Positions 1 to 11,222 of a stretch of DNA of 64,000 nucleotides are shown piece after piece. The translations under genes were made by a program, and so were the position numbers. The stretch covers positions 62,001 through 126,000 of the forward strand of contig JAKZHN010000018.1 of NCBI GenBank assembly GCA_037179335.1, read 5' to 3'. The DNA comes from Cyclaneusma minus (lineage: Eukaryota > Ascomycota > Leotiomycetes > Marthamycetales > Marthamycetaceae). The stretch's first letter is position 1, and every line of letters starts with the position of its first letter. The notes under the pieces are model-generated. The model made no database searches, was not told the origin of the DNA, and saw nothing but the letters and a program-made list of their open reading frames with translations.

Positions 1-1445
1 TCCAGCTGAGCCCGCTGCTGCTCCAACTCGAGACGCAGCTTTTGCGCATACTGGTGAGAAAGCGTACGTTCGACGTGGCGCATGTAGTTCATGTGTTGGG
101 TCTGGGTAGTTCTGAGGACTTGGACATGCTGGCGTTGCACGTCCTGGACAGCTGAAGTGACCCGTGCCGAGGCTGCAAGCCGAAGTCTGTCCCGTTGTTC
201 CTCTAGACGCTCGCGAAGATTGTCACAATGTTTGTTGTCGTTGCGCTCCAACTGACTCCGGAGATCCTGGGTATGCTCCCGGGTAAGTCACTCGGTAACG
301 GCCAGTTCCGCTGCTTGAACTCTCGACGTGATGATACGGGCATGCTGCGTCTGCACATGGCCCATGTACGCCATTTGACGGGCTTGGATATCCCTGAGCA
401 CTCGCGCATGCTGGCGTTAATTTTCCTGCACCGAGGACGTGTGCCGAGTCGAGACTATCTGCAGTCGAATGGACAAGCGGGCGATGGTCTCTTCGTGGTC
501 GGCGATGACCATCTGATGACATCCCAAGACGTTGTCCGCCTGAGCTATCTGAATGTCCTGGTCGTCGACGAATATCTGGTAACAACCCACTATGTTTTCC
601 AAATCCTGCTTTTCAGCCTGCAAATCGCGTATCATCGGCAATGGGTAGAGGTCAAATTCTTGTAGGCGGGAAGCTGTAAGGCATGAATTAGCATATCGTG
701 AGATTACGGGATTGATAGACACTTGCCTTCCATAGCTTGCGGCGTAGGAGTCTATCACAAGCCGCGGCAATGTCGGCCTCATCCTTGCACAACTTTTCCG
801 AATCCGCCAATACGGTGGTCAGCCACTTATTATGTCGACGTAAATTGTCCAGCTCGCTTTGCTCCTTCCGAGCGGAGAGCAATCAGCTCGCGTGTTTTGT
901 CCGCTAATGCTTCGTCGAGACCACAAATCTTCTGCTGAGCTTCTTCGAGCGACTCTCATGCCCTCTGGACCATTTCATTCTGGAAGTGCCTCTTGATGTC
1001 GGGCGACAATTGATCGATCTTCCATTCGGCCTCTGGCTGCCCGGCGATCACCCTCTAAGAGTGCCAGTCCTCGGTCGTTCCGTGCCTCACGGGATTTGAG
1101 CACGATCTCGAAGTTTCTGATAAGGTTGTTCCAAAGACCCTCGTAGTAATCGGCTCCAGCGTTTCGGTGCCATTTTGCTTGTACGTTCTTGACACTAACA
1201 ATGAGTTCCCTGAGGGTGTCGAGGCCGAGTTCGTCAGGGAGCGATTCGAAGGAGAAATCCGCGTTGTAATAGGCGCTATAGCTGGCGGTGGAGTCATCGA
1301 GGCGACTGCGGAGTTCGGCCAGCTGAGCGTTCTCCTGATCAGATCGATAATAGCTCCAGGGACCGACGATCCTCTGGGTCGATTTTCATCTCCCGCCATA
1401 ACGAAAACACTGCTGAATGCGCCAGCGGATATGACTGAGAAAGCG
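1..1445 (-). pseudogene. Decayed coiled-coil protein gene, truncated by the window edge
   Basis: I do not recognise the family. On the minus strand a Glu/Gln/Arg-rich, coiled-coil-like sequence runs from about 1445 off the left edge. A 49-nt intron (674-722; donor GTGTCT, branch GCTAAT, acceptor TTACAG) joins two frames exactly. Downstream of it the frame stays open to base 1 except for TAA at 417-419 and TGA at 288-290; upstream, TGA codons lie at 956-958 and 1386-1388. Each stop is one C-to-T change from Gln or Arg. Apparent frameshifts lie near 880 and 1020. Upstream are a 19-bp repeat array and a GACGTC-centred motif. Part of the decay could instead be unrecognised introns. Confidence 0.6.
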
Positions 1446-2336
1446 TTACTAAATGCAAGGAGGAAAAATCTGGCAGACGACAAAGGCAAGCAATGTGAGC
1501 AGGAGACGTCCCCGAGAACGAAGGCGTAGAGTGGACGGTGCGGTTGAGAGGACCCGAGAAGTCGCACTCCGCCAGACGACGAAGCCTTGAAGGCGAAGCA
1601 TCAGCGTGTGCGATGCGAGCGATATGAGTAGAGTAGTCGTTAGAACCGCGTGGGCTGCCCCCAGGGAAACGTCCGCGAAGGCAAAGGCGTACAGTTGACA
1701 GTGCGGTCGAAGTGATTCGAGAGGTAATTGAGAGAGATCCAAGTGCTTGAGTGAAATCCAAGTAGTTGAGCAGAATCCAGGTAATCAAGAGAGATCAAAG
1801 CTATTGGAAGAAAGCCAAGTAATTGGAGAGATCCAAGTCATTGAGAGAAAGTCATTTCCTGATAATTAAAAATCGGTAATTGAAAAACGAAAGCGCAAAC
1901 GAAAGACAACGGGTGAAAATACGAGCAATTGGGAAAACTCCATAGACTTGGCACGTCAAGAATTCAGTGACTGATGAGACAAGCTATCTTGCACGCAGAA
2001 GAAATCCCACCTCGAGCTAGGTTAGGATGAGTCTCAGGTACTTCGAACCCATCCGAGTGCTCGGTTCGGTCCCAGACGACTCAGATGAATTGCATAGTTG
2101 GGAGAAATTGGTCATATCAGGACGAACCTCCGGTTGTCATGTCCAGGCAATAGAAACAACCAAGCAGCCGGCGGTACTCGTAGATTGCTTCTACCTACCA
2201 AGTACTTTTCCACATTTCCCAGCATTCCCGTCCAGCCAGAAAGCTCATACGACACAGCCTGAACGCCATCGCTATGCATTTCCCAACCAAAGGTGAAGCC
2301 CAAACAAATTCCACAAGCATTGAAGTGATTCCACTC
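1446..2336. other. Intergenic region with 19-bp repeat array and duplicated motif
   Basis: No convincing gene. Bases 1501-1523 and 1662-1680 hold two versions of a motif reading roughly AGGGAGACGTCCCCGAGAAC; a third lies at 8308-8330. Bases about 1725-1860 hold degenerate 19-bp repeats of the type GATCCAAGTAATTGAGAGA. The stretch 1860-2336 shows nothing recognisable; it is the 3' side of IMP3. Confidence 0.55.
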
Positions 2337-2982
2337 TCAAGTCCCCAGCAACTCGAAGTCGTCCACTTCTCCCCTGTATTTCTGGATATTCCTCTTGATC
2401 TTGCTTCCCTCGACCCAGGTAACCCAATCCTCGGTGTTTCTTGTGACCAAGAACGCGGGATCCGTGATGACCTCTGTGCCCACTCTCACATGACCCTGCT
2501 CAATGATCTTCGTCGCAGCCTGCACAGTTTCGGCCATTCTCAGTCTGGTCATTACGACGGGCAGTCTCCTGCGGGCGAAAGCGGAGACGGTGACTGCGTT
2601 CTCGACGGCAGACAGTTTGGATGTGGTCGGGAGAATTCCCATATTGTGGAGCTTGTCGAGGAGTAGTTGTTCATGTTTGCGACGGAATTCGGACTCGGGT
2701 GGAAGATTGGCTAGTTTGTGGGCCAGTTGGCGGAGTTGCTAGGAGGAAAGAAATCAGCACCGAGTCCATGAGAGCCGCGGAAACAGATATGGAGATAGAG
2801 TGTTCGAAAAAGACGGGGAAGCATACTCCGCAGATTCGGTTGTACTTGGTGTAGTCGGACGGTTTCTGGATATTGTAGCGTCGCACGACGGCAGCGTCGC
2901 GATGGTTGTTGTCAGAGGCCCAGGTGGTGAAATCGACCTTCTTCAAGAGCTTCTGCTCATGATGCTTGAGTTTGCGCACCAT
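2337..2982 (-). CDS. IMP3: U3 small nucleolar ribonucleoprotein protein Imp3
   Basis: Imp3 binds U3 snoRNA in the nucleolus and helps it pair with pre-rRNA in the small-subunit processome. Exons are 2827-2982 and 2337-2738. The 88-nt intron (donor GTATGC, acceptor CCTAG) is phase 0. The 185-residue product matches the yeast length (about 183). It begins MVRKLKHHEQKLLKK, contains KYNRICG at the exon junction and RRKHEQLLLDKL after it, and carries an S4-type RNA-binding segment (EQGHVRVG, then DPAFLVTRN). The start is the ATG at 2982, fixed by this conserved N terminus. RSM18 starts 241 bp away on the other strand, so the two share a bidirectional promoter. Frame, length and motifs all agree. 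Confidence 0.96.
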
Positions 2983-3223
2983 CTTGGCTAGGTTGCAATT
3001 GTCGTGGTTGTGGTGGGGCGAAGCAGAATGGCATTCCCAAAATTTATTCTCGTGGTGCTCGAGAACGTCACGTCGGCGGATAGTTTGTCCGGCGCCCTCG
3101 TATTCGCATTGTGACCGCATTCACAATTTAGACCTCGCGATATCGTGGCCGACCTCACCTGCGCAGTCGCCAGTGCTGCCCAACCTGCCACAAACCAATT
3201 CTGGGCCCATCGACTCGTGCAGT

Positions 3224-4065
3224 ATGGCGCTCTTCGCGTCTCAGTGCCTCAATGCTGTGAGGCAGGCTTCAAGTCTCCTCAGGACGAAAGCCGCCTTCTC
3301 CACATCCTCCAGGGCAGCGGCCGGTATACGCATCCTCTGACGCATTACATTTCTTGCCCATCTGCTAACATATATCTGAAAGGGTCTGGTGTTTCCGCCC
3401 AAGAGGATCTTCTCAGAGCTCTCGGTGGTATCACTGGTTCTCCTGGAGCAGAGTCATCGCCCTACCAACGCAGGACTCAACCTCCAAACCTCCCTACTCG
3501 TGCGAATCGATGGCCAATGGCTGCCGCCGGCAGCAAGAGGTCCACTCCGAACAGAGTCTTGAGCGAGATGGTGCGCGGTGAGCAAAGACGTTCGCAGAAT
3601 CGAAGTCCCAATAAGCCGCCGGAGGTACAGGAAAACGAAGAAAGAAAAGCCTTGACCAGGCAGATTACAAGGCGCTGGCGAGCTGGAGATGTGTATGCAC
3701 CGCACGACCTGTCTCCCGCCGAGATGAGGAAGTGGAAGGCCCGAAAGCAGCCAGAAAGGGATGTGTTTGACATGTTGGCGTTGGATCCTCTGGTGGAATA
3801 CAAGGTACGTTTGTGTGAGGCCGAGACCACGAAGATGTGATGCGCTAACGCCGGCATTCTGCTGCTACAGAATTTCTCCATAATGTCCGAATACATGACA
3901 CCCATGGGACGGATCAAGCATGGAAGGGAGACGGGTCTGAGGAAAGTCAACCAGAGGAAGATTGCAAAGGCTATCAGGAGGAGTATTGGTATTGGCATGA
4001 TGCCGAGTGTGCATCGGCACCCAGAGATTCTACGTCAAGGAATCAACAGGTCAAACCTGAATTAG
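3224..4065 (+). CDS. RSM18: Mitochondrial small-subunit ribosomal protein bS18m (Rsm18)
   Basis: Component of the mitochondrial ribosome small subunit. Exons are 3224-3323, 3383-3804 and 3871-4065. Intron 1 (59 nt) has GTATAC, GCTAAC and AAAG; intron 2 (66 nt) has GTACGT, GCTAAC and TACAG. The product is 238 residues. It has an N-terminal Arg/Ser-rich presequence (residues 1-33), a long basic fungal linker, and a C-terminal S18 core: LLEYK-like junction, then NFSIMSEYMTPMGRI, and the basic helix RKVNQRKIAKAIRRS. The ATG at 3224 is chosen because it supplies the presequence and splices in frame. Divergent from IMP3. Confidence 0.92.
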
Positions 4066-5166
4066 GGATGGACATCGTGTACAAAAATGTAACTATAACT
4101 GACTTCTTCCTGGTCCCTGCTCGAGATGGTGCAAGTCGTTAAGGAGAGGTACAAGGAGAGGCACATAGCCAGAATCCACGGGCTCCGTACACAGCTGCTG
4201 GGAATCTATCAAGCATGTGCATATATACATGTTCCCACAAGCAACTATCGTCAAATTAAACTAAGCTGGCTTGGTTTAGGGGGAAGGTTGGCTCATCGAA
4301 CTTTCGCCGCCAGTTAACTTGTCTGGAACCGGGGTTCGAGTCAGCCTGACCATTTGACACCTATTTTTGCCCCTTTTCGACTTTTTTTTGGCCTTTTCTT
4401 TGGGAATCGCTAAATCTCACCCGGAGTTTTGAAATCGCATAAAGACCAAGTCTATTCAGAAATAGCTCTCTGCCTGGAAGTATACCAAGTGGCAAGTAAT
4501 CGGGAATAATCCAAATGGGACTGAAATAACTGGGAGTATTTCAAGTGATTGAGAATATCGTTACCAAACAGGTTTATTCTGTATGCCATTTCTAAAACTT
4601 CAGATGCGATTTAGCGATCCCCCCTTTTTTCCTTCGATGAGCACCGCCCCGGCCGCCACGAGCCTGCTGAGCTGCTCCACCCCTCCTTACGTACTCAATA
4701 ATGCAGAATACTAATAGCCATAATAATTGAGAATATCTTAGGGACTGAGAATATTCCGAATGATCAGGAATATTCCAAGGAATTGAGAAATAACCGGAAA
4801 CAGGATTCAGGAAATTATGACCACTGCTTCCTTGTGGTATCAGAAAGGGGTGTAGACTTTCGTTCCACTAAGCACTTGGATTTTTCTTAACTACTTGGAT
4901 TTCTCTCATGACCTCTTCGTCCGCATCGTCCCAATCATTCAGGGGGTCAAGTGCATCGCCATTTATTAGTTAGGTAGGCAGAGATGCTCTAGCTACCGAC
5001 CTGTTGAAACCCGTCCCGATGATTGTCCCGTAGTAACCCACAAGCATGGTTCAATGCCACTCATGATACCAACCCTACCAAAAGCCTTTCAATCGCAAAG
5101 GGGACTACCTATTCCTCTTCCTCGAAGAATAAGCTTGGCTCGAGAGCCGACGGGCTAGCCGGGCCT
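4066..5166. other. Intergenic repeat-rich region
   Basis: No gene seen. An inverted pair of a dispersed repeat lies at about 4398-4455 and 4570-4632 (core CTAAATC...GGAGTTTTGAAATCGCATA; a third copy is near 39895). Between and after them are 19-bp repeats (4505-4560, 4718-4800) of the type AATTGAGAATATTCC. Another dispersed element (ATTATGACCACTGC, then CTTGTG) is at about 4795-4865, with further copies near 6725-6790 and 8577-8620. Confidence 0.5.
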
Positions 5167-6280
5167 TTATTCTCTCGTCCTTGGCGGTGTGCTTTCGTTC
5201 GTGCAGGATCCACGTCTGCTTTCTGCGGAGCCAAAAGACTTGGAGATCCGATCGGCCTTCCCCATGCTTGAAGCCTTCTTCGAAGTCATCAAATCGAACT
5301 GCGGGTTACTGCTAACAACAGAGTCCCACGCACGCATGATAGCGTCCATATCGGGAGTGGTAAGGTTAGTCTTCTTGGTAGCGGATCGCTTTGTGATCTG
5401 CTTGACGATGGCCTCTGAAAGCCTTTTGAGGAGGCGATTCCCAGGCGCGAACTTGTTGAAAAGCTCTCAAAGTTCTGATTCAACCCGATCAGAACCCTCG
5501 ACCGGCCCAGCAAGCTTGCCGACGTCTTCGAGGAGGCCTTCCGTGTGCTCTCGTTCCAATACCTAGGTGAGGTCGACGTGAAGTGTCGAACCGTCAGGGT
5601 TCGGGGGTTATACGCGCGTAGGGGTTCACTGGTGTTGTATTCGTCTAGAGAGGTCAAGGAAGGGGAGCGCGCTGCCAGACCTTGAGGGTCTGGCACCGAC
5701 GGTCGGGCTAGCGCTAGTCCCATCGCTAACCCCACGTGACCCGGACGTGACCTGGTCCGCACGTCCCAACATGAAGGGTAAGGCCAGGGCCCATGACCTC
5801 GTGGGGAGACGCATCCCATAGCCGCATACACCGGGACCAGAGTTCATGGTCTGTGTCTTGTGCCGTACCCAGGAAGTGTTGGTCTACGGCTGACCAGGCG
5901 TCGTCGATGAGTTCAAAGTCCTCCTCTGTCCAGTCTCTGTCAAACTCAATGTCTGGTGGATACACATATTCCGAGTCTTAAAGGGCATCTTCTTTGGAGC
6001 CTGGTAAATTGGCGCTTTCTGCGTCAGAATCGAGGAGGTCATCGAACTGGTAATCGTCGCCAACGGCGGGAATGTTGAAACTTGAATTCTTCGTCGCCGT
6101 CCAAGGGCGGAACGTTGGGCTCTTCCTCATCATCATTGATGGCCGAAGTGCTGGGATCGCCATCGCCGTCATTCAGGGCATAACCATTGAGGTCTTCGGC
6201 GTCGTCATCGATAGCAGAAGCGCTTGGCTCCTCCTGTTCGTCATCAATGGCAAAAGCGTGGGATTGTCGTCGACTTCATG
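5167..6280 (-). pseudogene. Decayed lineage-specific gene with acidic N-terminal region
   Basis: Family not recognised. The 3' part (5169 up to about 5620) is one minus-strand frame ending at TAA 5167-5169; it encodes a basic helical stretch (KFAPGNRLLKRLSEAIVKQ) and then FDLMTSKKASSMGKADR. This frame is interrupted by TGA at 5467-5469 and TAG at 5563-5565, each one C-to-T change from Arg or Gln. Further 5', other frames encode FELIDDAWSAVDQHFLG (about 5880-5920) and a very acidic Asp/Glu stretch (about 6070-6260), so frameshifts or introns also exist. A 19-bp repeat array lies just upstream (6460-6720). The chain of good coding stretches supports a real, now broken gene. Confidence 0.55.
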
Positions 6281-7039
6281 AAGGGGTGGAGAGTGGGATT
6301 GGTCGGAGGCGGCCTGTAGAAGGGGAGGTTTGCTTGCAAGTTCCTGCAGCAGTTAATCTTACAGATTCGTGGACTCGAGGACATACCGTAGTGACAGAAG
6401 AGGGAATGGGAGTTTGATGGATAGTGCTAACTCTGAACCAAACCCCTTAATGGTCGGTGTATCCCCAGTCCCCAGTAATTGGGAACATTCCCAGGAATTG
6501 AGAATATCCCCAGTGATTGTGAGTATCCCCAGTAATTGAGAATATCCCCAATTATTGGCAATATCCTCGATTGCTTAAGGATTGGGATTATCCCTAGTGA
6601 TTGGGAATATCTGTAGTAATTGAGAGTATCCTAGAGGATTAGGAATATCCTGTAATTGGAAATACCCCCAAGGATTGTGGATATTCCGAACAATTAGGGA
6701 TATTCCAAAGGAATGAGAATAACTGAAATCAGAAAATTATGACCACTGCTACCTTGTGATTCCGGAAAAGGGTCACAGACTTTCCTCGAATCTCGTCCTA
6801 CAGTATGCCACGTTTCCAGGAATCCAGCTTGACTAACCCAGGAATACCTTCGGCTTAGGGCTCATCAATTTCCAGAATCAGTCGTTATTTCTCGAAATCT
6901 AGATCACAGGGTGCCTCCAGTGACCTACCGCATCGCTCACCGGGATCTAGTCCGGTGCCAACGACTATCACGGCTTCGGCAGCAGGATTGAGTATGACTC
7001 AGTCCACCGACTCCTCACCACAACGTCCCCAGCCTCCCT
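6281..7039. other. Intergenic region with the densest left-side 19-bp array
   Basis: Bases 6460-6720 hold about a dozen imperfect 19-bp units of the type CCCCAGTAATTGAGAATAT. Next to them (6722-6790) is a copy of the ATTATGACCACTGC element also found near 4810. No coding signal stands out from 6790 to 7039. Confidence 0.6.
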
Positions 7040-8237
7040 TCAATCCGCCGGCAGAGGCATGTACAAGTCCATGATGTGACGAGCGGCAAAGCTTGTCTCA
7101 TCTAGCCTCAGAACTTTTGCTGCCCTTTTCTTATACGTCGCCGCCTTCTGTTTGGCTTCCTCCAATTTCGGTACTGCGGCGGCGGCTCTGTCGACCTTCA
7201 AGTTGTTCTCAGACAAAATCTTGTACGTTTCCAACTCGCCCAACCCTCGGCGGACTTCAAGCTCCAGTTGGGCCCATGTCTCCCAAGTCTTCTTCTTCTC
7301 TGCAATTGCTTTCAACCGAGCATCGTACTGTTGACTGGCTGTACGGATGTTACTCGCAAAATGCGGCAACTTCGAGGTCCTGAGTAAGGCACCGGGGATC
7401 TCCTCACCCAGCGGCATTGCAGCGCCGAGTAGTCCGGACCCGAGGGCACTGGTTCCAGGGACTCTGGGATTTGCGCCCCCGTGCAAGTATACAGAGCGCG
7501 TCAATATAGTCACCATGATCTCCGATAGCTCAAACTGCTCATCAAGCCATACTCTCACAACGGGAACTTGGACAAGTTGAACATCTAACGTATCACCTTG
7601 AGGGACTGATGAGGAGGCCCCAAAACTTATTGGTAGCGTTGTAAGCCGCGTTGATTGCTTTCTTCAATGATCTGGTCTGAAGGTTTGAGGAGCAGCCGGC
7701 CTCGAAAGGTCCTCGCTTGCTTTTCTCATCGAGAGGGATGGCGAAGTATCGCGCCTTGTGAGCATCCATCCACTGGCGGATGAAGTTGGAGTCGACGACA
7801 GTAGAGAGGTAACTTCTGGTGTCGTCACGTCTCTTGGTTTCCGGGGGGAGATGGCGAGGTCATGTTGCAAACATCTGCGCTGCGGTCGCTAGGGTCGCAA
7901 TACTTACAACTGTAAATGAAGGAAGTCGACGAGGGAGCTGGGTCATATACTGTTTCATCAACTCGGCCAACCTTTCGAAGTCCTTGTGGGTAAGCCAGTT
8001 GCCCCGGTCTCTCTTTGTTCCTCTTAACCCACATCTGGATCAGATATGTTCCTGTACTTCTGTCCGTTTCGTCAAGGACGCTTCTGAAGGCGTCGGAACG
8101 GCCCAACGTGTGAAAAATTGGGCGAATTTGCCATGGACCATCGTCAAGAGCACTTCTTCCCTGATGGCACAAAGAAGTCTAAGGACATGCTTTTTGCCAT
8201 CCTTGTCTTCTCGCAATTTGGCGAAGGCGGTGGCCAT
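7040..8237 (-). pseudogene. Decayed lineage-specific helical protein gene
   Basis: Family not recognised. From the ATG at 8237 (MATAFAKLREDKDGKK) one frame continues through REEVLLTMVHGKFAQFF to MKQYMTQLPRRLPSF, with one TGA at 8040-8042 (Arg to stop by C-to-T). It ends at a good donor, GTAAGT, near 7905. Downstream exon-like sequence encodes FIRQWMDAHKARYFAIPLDE. The last segment (7040-7600) encodes QLVQVPVVRVWLDEQFEL and a basic helical C terminus (KLEEAKQKAATYKKRAAK), ending at TGA 7040-7042. The join between the last two segments was not resolved. A 19-bp array (8430-8560) and a GACGTC-centred motif (8308-8330) lie upstream. Confidence 0.55.
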
Positions 8238-8963
8238 GAAGGGTTGTCGTCTTCTTCGGCCATTTGATTGCGCGGGCGTGGTAATGCGACAGAGATGGAC
8301 GTGTTCCCAGGGAGACGTCCCCAAGAACGAAGTGGTTGAGTCCAGGAAAGGAGCGATCGAATGGGGCGGATGACGGTGGGCGGATAACGACAGTGTTTGC
8401 GGGTTGTAGAAGGCATCGTGTGGTCCCAAGTAGAATTCCAAGTGATTGGGGGTATCTCAAGTGATTGGGAATACCCAACAATTGACAACATCTCCCGTAA
8501 TTGAGAATATCTTTATTCCTTAGGGACTGGGAATATTTTGAACGATTAGAAGTATTCTAAAGGTTGATTGAGAAGTAACTGAAAACAAAACTGCTACCTT
8601 GTCATTTCTGTACGCCGTGTTTCCAGCTCGAGTAATTGACCCTCAGGACTTCATTGGTGCGACGGCGGGATAGACCCAAGAGCAATCATAGAGTACCTGG
8701 GAAGACACCAGCCACATCTCCCAATCAAGCCTGCGGGGTAAGATATTCCTGTATTGATGTTACAGGCTGAAGAGCGCGGTTCGGTCTATCCGTCTGTTTC
8801 GAAGCGGATTAAGTCCAGCGAGTCCTCTCCCGTTCCTGGAATGTCGACGACCTCACCTGCCCCGTTTCTTAACACCTGACCACCACTAGCTGCATCGCAT
8901 CTAACATATCTAACAGCTTCATCAGCTGTTGTGTTACTCGGTGTTAGACGAAAAGGACTAGCA
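8238..8963. other. Intergenic: 5' flank of decayed gene and hydrolase promoter side
   Basis: Contains the GACGTC-centred motif at 8308-8330, 19-bp repeats at 8430-8560 and a partial copy of the element seen near 4810 (8577-8620). From about 8620 to 8963 nothing specific is visible; it is the 5' flank of the hydrolase gene. Confidence 0.5.
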
Positions 8964-9985
8964 ATGGCCGCAGTAACAACGCAAGGATGGCACAAAACAG
9001 CGGACGGGATGAAGCTATTCACCAAAACCTGGACGGTGCGCATTTGCCCCCAACTTCTCTTTCCTCGCCCTTTGAGCACTGCTTAATACCACCCAGCCGC
9101 CCAGCCCAGCCATAGCATCCGTGATCTTCTTACACGGATTCAGTGACCACTGTACCCGCTTCACAGATCTCTTCCAAAACCTCGCTTCATACAACATCTC
9201 AGTACACGCCTTCGACCAACGCGGCTGGGGCAATTCCGTATCAAAACCATCCGAAAAAGGGCTGACAGGACCAACCTCCCAAGTTCTAGCCGATATCACC
9301 AGCTTCATCTCGACCTTACTCCCATCTCCCGTGCCACTGTTTCTCATGGGACATTCAATGGGCGGACAAGAAGTCTTAACATACGCCATTCAAGGTCCCC
9401 AAGATATCGTATGACAGATTAGAGGCTTTCTAGCAGAAGCACCTTACATCAAATTACACCCTACTGATTCACCCAGCTGGCTCAGTATTGCAATCGGCAG
9501 ATTGGTTTCGAGAGTGTTTCCGCATTGGCAAATTGTCAGCAAGCTTGAACCTAAATGGATGTGTCGCGATGAAGAAACCAGGAAAGATTGGCCAGTTGAT
9601 GAATTATGTCATGATACTGCGACCTTTGAAGGTATTTTTGGCATGCTGGATCGGAGTATTGCACTCTGTACTGGTAAGCCGGGAATAGAAGATTGGGATG
9701 GATTGAGTATTGTGGGGTTTCATGGAACGGGTGATATGTGTGCGAGTTTTGAGACAACGAAAGAGGTATTCGATATGATGCCGGTGAAGGATAAGACCTT
9801 GTTCATCTATGAGGGCGTTTATCATTGCAGTAAGTCGTCTGAAGTCTCCAGCACGAGAAGGGCCTTGTTGACTTGTGATAGTACATCTGGAGCCTGAGGC
9901 GGATAAAATGCGATTCACCAGAGACGCCGCTGAATGGATCATGGCTCGGGCGAAACCTGTAGCCGCTCGGGCGGAAAGTACCTAG
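8964..9985 (+). pseudogene. Monoglyceride-lipase-like alpha/beta hydrolase with one premature TGA
   Basis: Resembles the serine hydrolases that cleave monoacylglycerols (Yju3/MGLL family). Exons are 8964-9035, 9097-9829 and 9882-9985. Introns have GTGCGC/CCCAG and GTAAGT/GATAG signals and keep frame, for 302 codons. Visible motifs are VIFLHGFSDHC (oxyanion loop), FDQRGWGNS, nucleophile GHSMGG (Ser111), Asp237 in HGTGD, and His267 in YHC. The whole frame is intact except codon 130, a TGA at 9412-9414 followed by C, just after the nucleophile elbow and before IRGFLAEAP. CGA (Arg) would need one C-to-T change. It could be a recent pseudogene, a stop-readthrough gene or a sequence error. It sits at the edge of a decayed accessory block. 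Confidence 0.85.
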
Positions 9986-10280
9986 TCAGTTTATGCACAG
10001 TCAGGACTTGATAAAAACTTCTTGTCCATCACAGCGTAGAAATCAACACCAAATGATTAGTAGCAGAAGTCAGCCAATCCACAGATTCCCTGGGCAAAGC
10101 TCTGTCATGATAGATAGGCTGTCGGCCCGGTAATGTTGAATAGAAGTGTGGCCGAAATGGCCAAGGGCAATGGAGCTTTGGATCAGCAGGTCAAACCAAG
10201 AATGAAAGAGGCTGAACTGAAATGACGCTCGATTTGCTTTTATCTACAACTCTCTCAACTGCCGTCCGGTTTACCTCAAT

Positions 10281-11094
10281 TTAAGGTCCGTTGTGAGAAT
10301 ACAGCTGCTTTTTCCGGAGATGTACGGGCACGCCATGAGCATCGGGGATAACCTTCTCGAGTTTCTGTAGTTCCGAGTCAGTCCTGGCCGCAGAAACAAG
10401 AGACGTAGTATGACGCCTCAACATCAGAGGAACAGTCTGGAATTGGCGCAGAATCTGTGAGGGCAAGTCACATACCAACTTGTCAAAGACACATTTGTTC
10501 AACTTCCACTCAACAGGTCGACATTGCCAGAGCTGCTGGTTGTTGTTCTCCAGGCATTGCCAATGCTTGCGGAATTCTTCCAGGCAGTGTGTGTTGATGT
10601 CCTCAATCCTGTTATCGCCTTGTCAGCGTCTCATCGCAGAACAGATGATTGTCGGAAATGGTAAAGTCGGGTGATATCCGCTATCCAAGTGAAGCCGGCT
10701 CGGTCATCCCAAGAAGCGCTCTCTCCACAAAGCCCAAAAGCTCAAATATCAGTCAGACGTTCCGCGGGGCATCCACATACACGCTCTTGGCACATCTCGT
10801 GACTCTCCTTCCCTCCTTCAAGCAAGCAATCTCGCCCTTCCCTCCAGCATCATTCTTGCATTGCATGAAGTCGTCATTGTAGTCTTTGCACCGGGCACCG
10901 ATGAAGAAACTGGCGCTCATGAGAGGGGCGGAGCTGGCGCCAATCTCCTTGACGGGAGGGATATCATCGGGGAGGGGAGTGGTGTCGACGAGGACGTGCT
11001 GGTTGAATCTGGGGTAAAGCTGTCAGCGAAGCTCTCGCGAAGGTATTCCTACTACAGGAACAGGATTGGCGCACCTGGGTTGCCTGGCAGCCAT
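10281..11094 (-). CDS. Mitochondrial complex I 20.8-kDa-type subunit (NDUFA8/PGIV)
   Basis: Accessory subunit of NADH:ubiquinone oxidoreductase, facing the intermembrane space and held by disulfides. Exons are 11075-11094, 10781-11008, 10476-10608 and 10281-10364. Introns have GTGCGC/CCCAG, GTATGT/AACAG (172 nt) and GTATGT/CTACAG signals, all joining in frame, for 154 residues. Four Cys-x9-Cys motifs are visible (CKDYNDDFMQC, CLKEGRRVTRC, CLEEFRKHWQC, CRPVEWKLNKC), the twin CHCH pattern of this family and of Mia40 substrates. It ends LRKKQLYSHNGP. The first exon is only 20 nt. Divergent from NUP57 across 834 bp that contain a 191-bp tandem duplication. Confidence 0.95.
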
Positions 11095-11222
11095 TTTGGC
11101 GGATGCCTGTGAGGTTCCGTCGGCGCAATGGCTCTGGAGGAGTGAGGATGGAGCAGTCGGGGAGCTTGGATGATCGAGGTTGGTCAGGAACGGCCCTGCG
11201 ATAATTGGACAGCCGGCCACCC

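Noticed and set aside
4126..4317. Short plus-strand frame starting MVQVVKERYKERHIARIHG
   Set aside because: No similarity, no splice partners, and it lies in the 3' flank of RSM18 next to repeats.
9412..9425. TGA in the hydrolase explained as part of an intron (GTATGACAGATTAG)
   Set aside because: This interval is only 14 nt, too short to be spliced, and the frame continues without a break.
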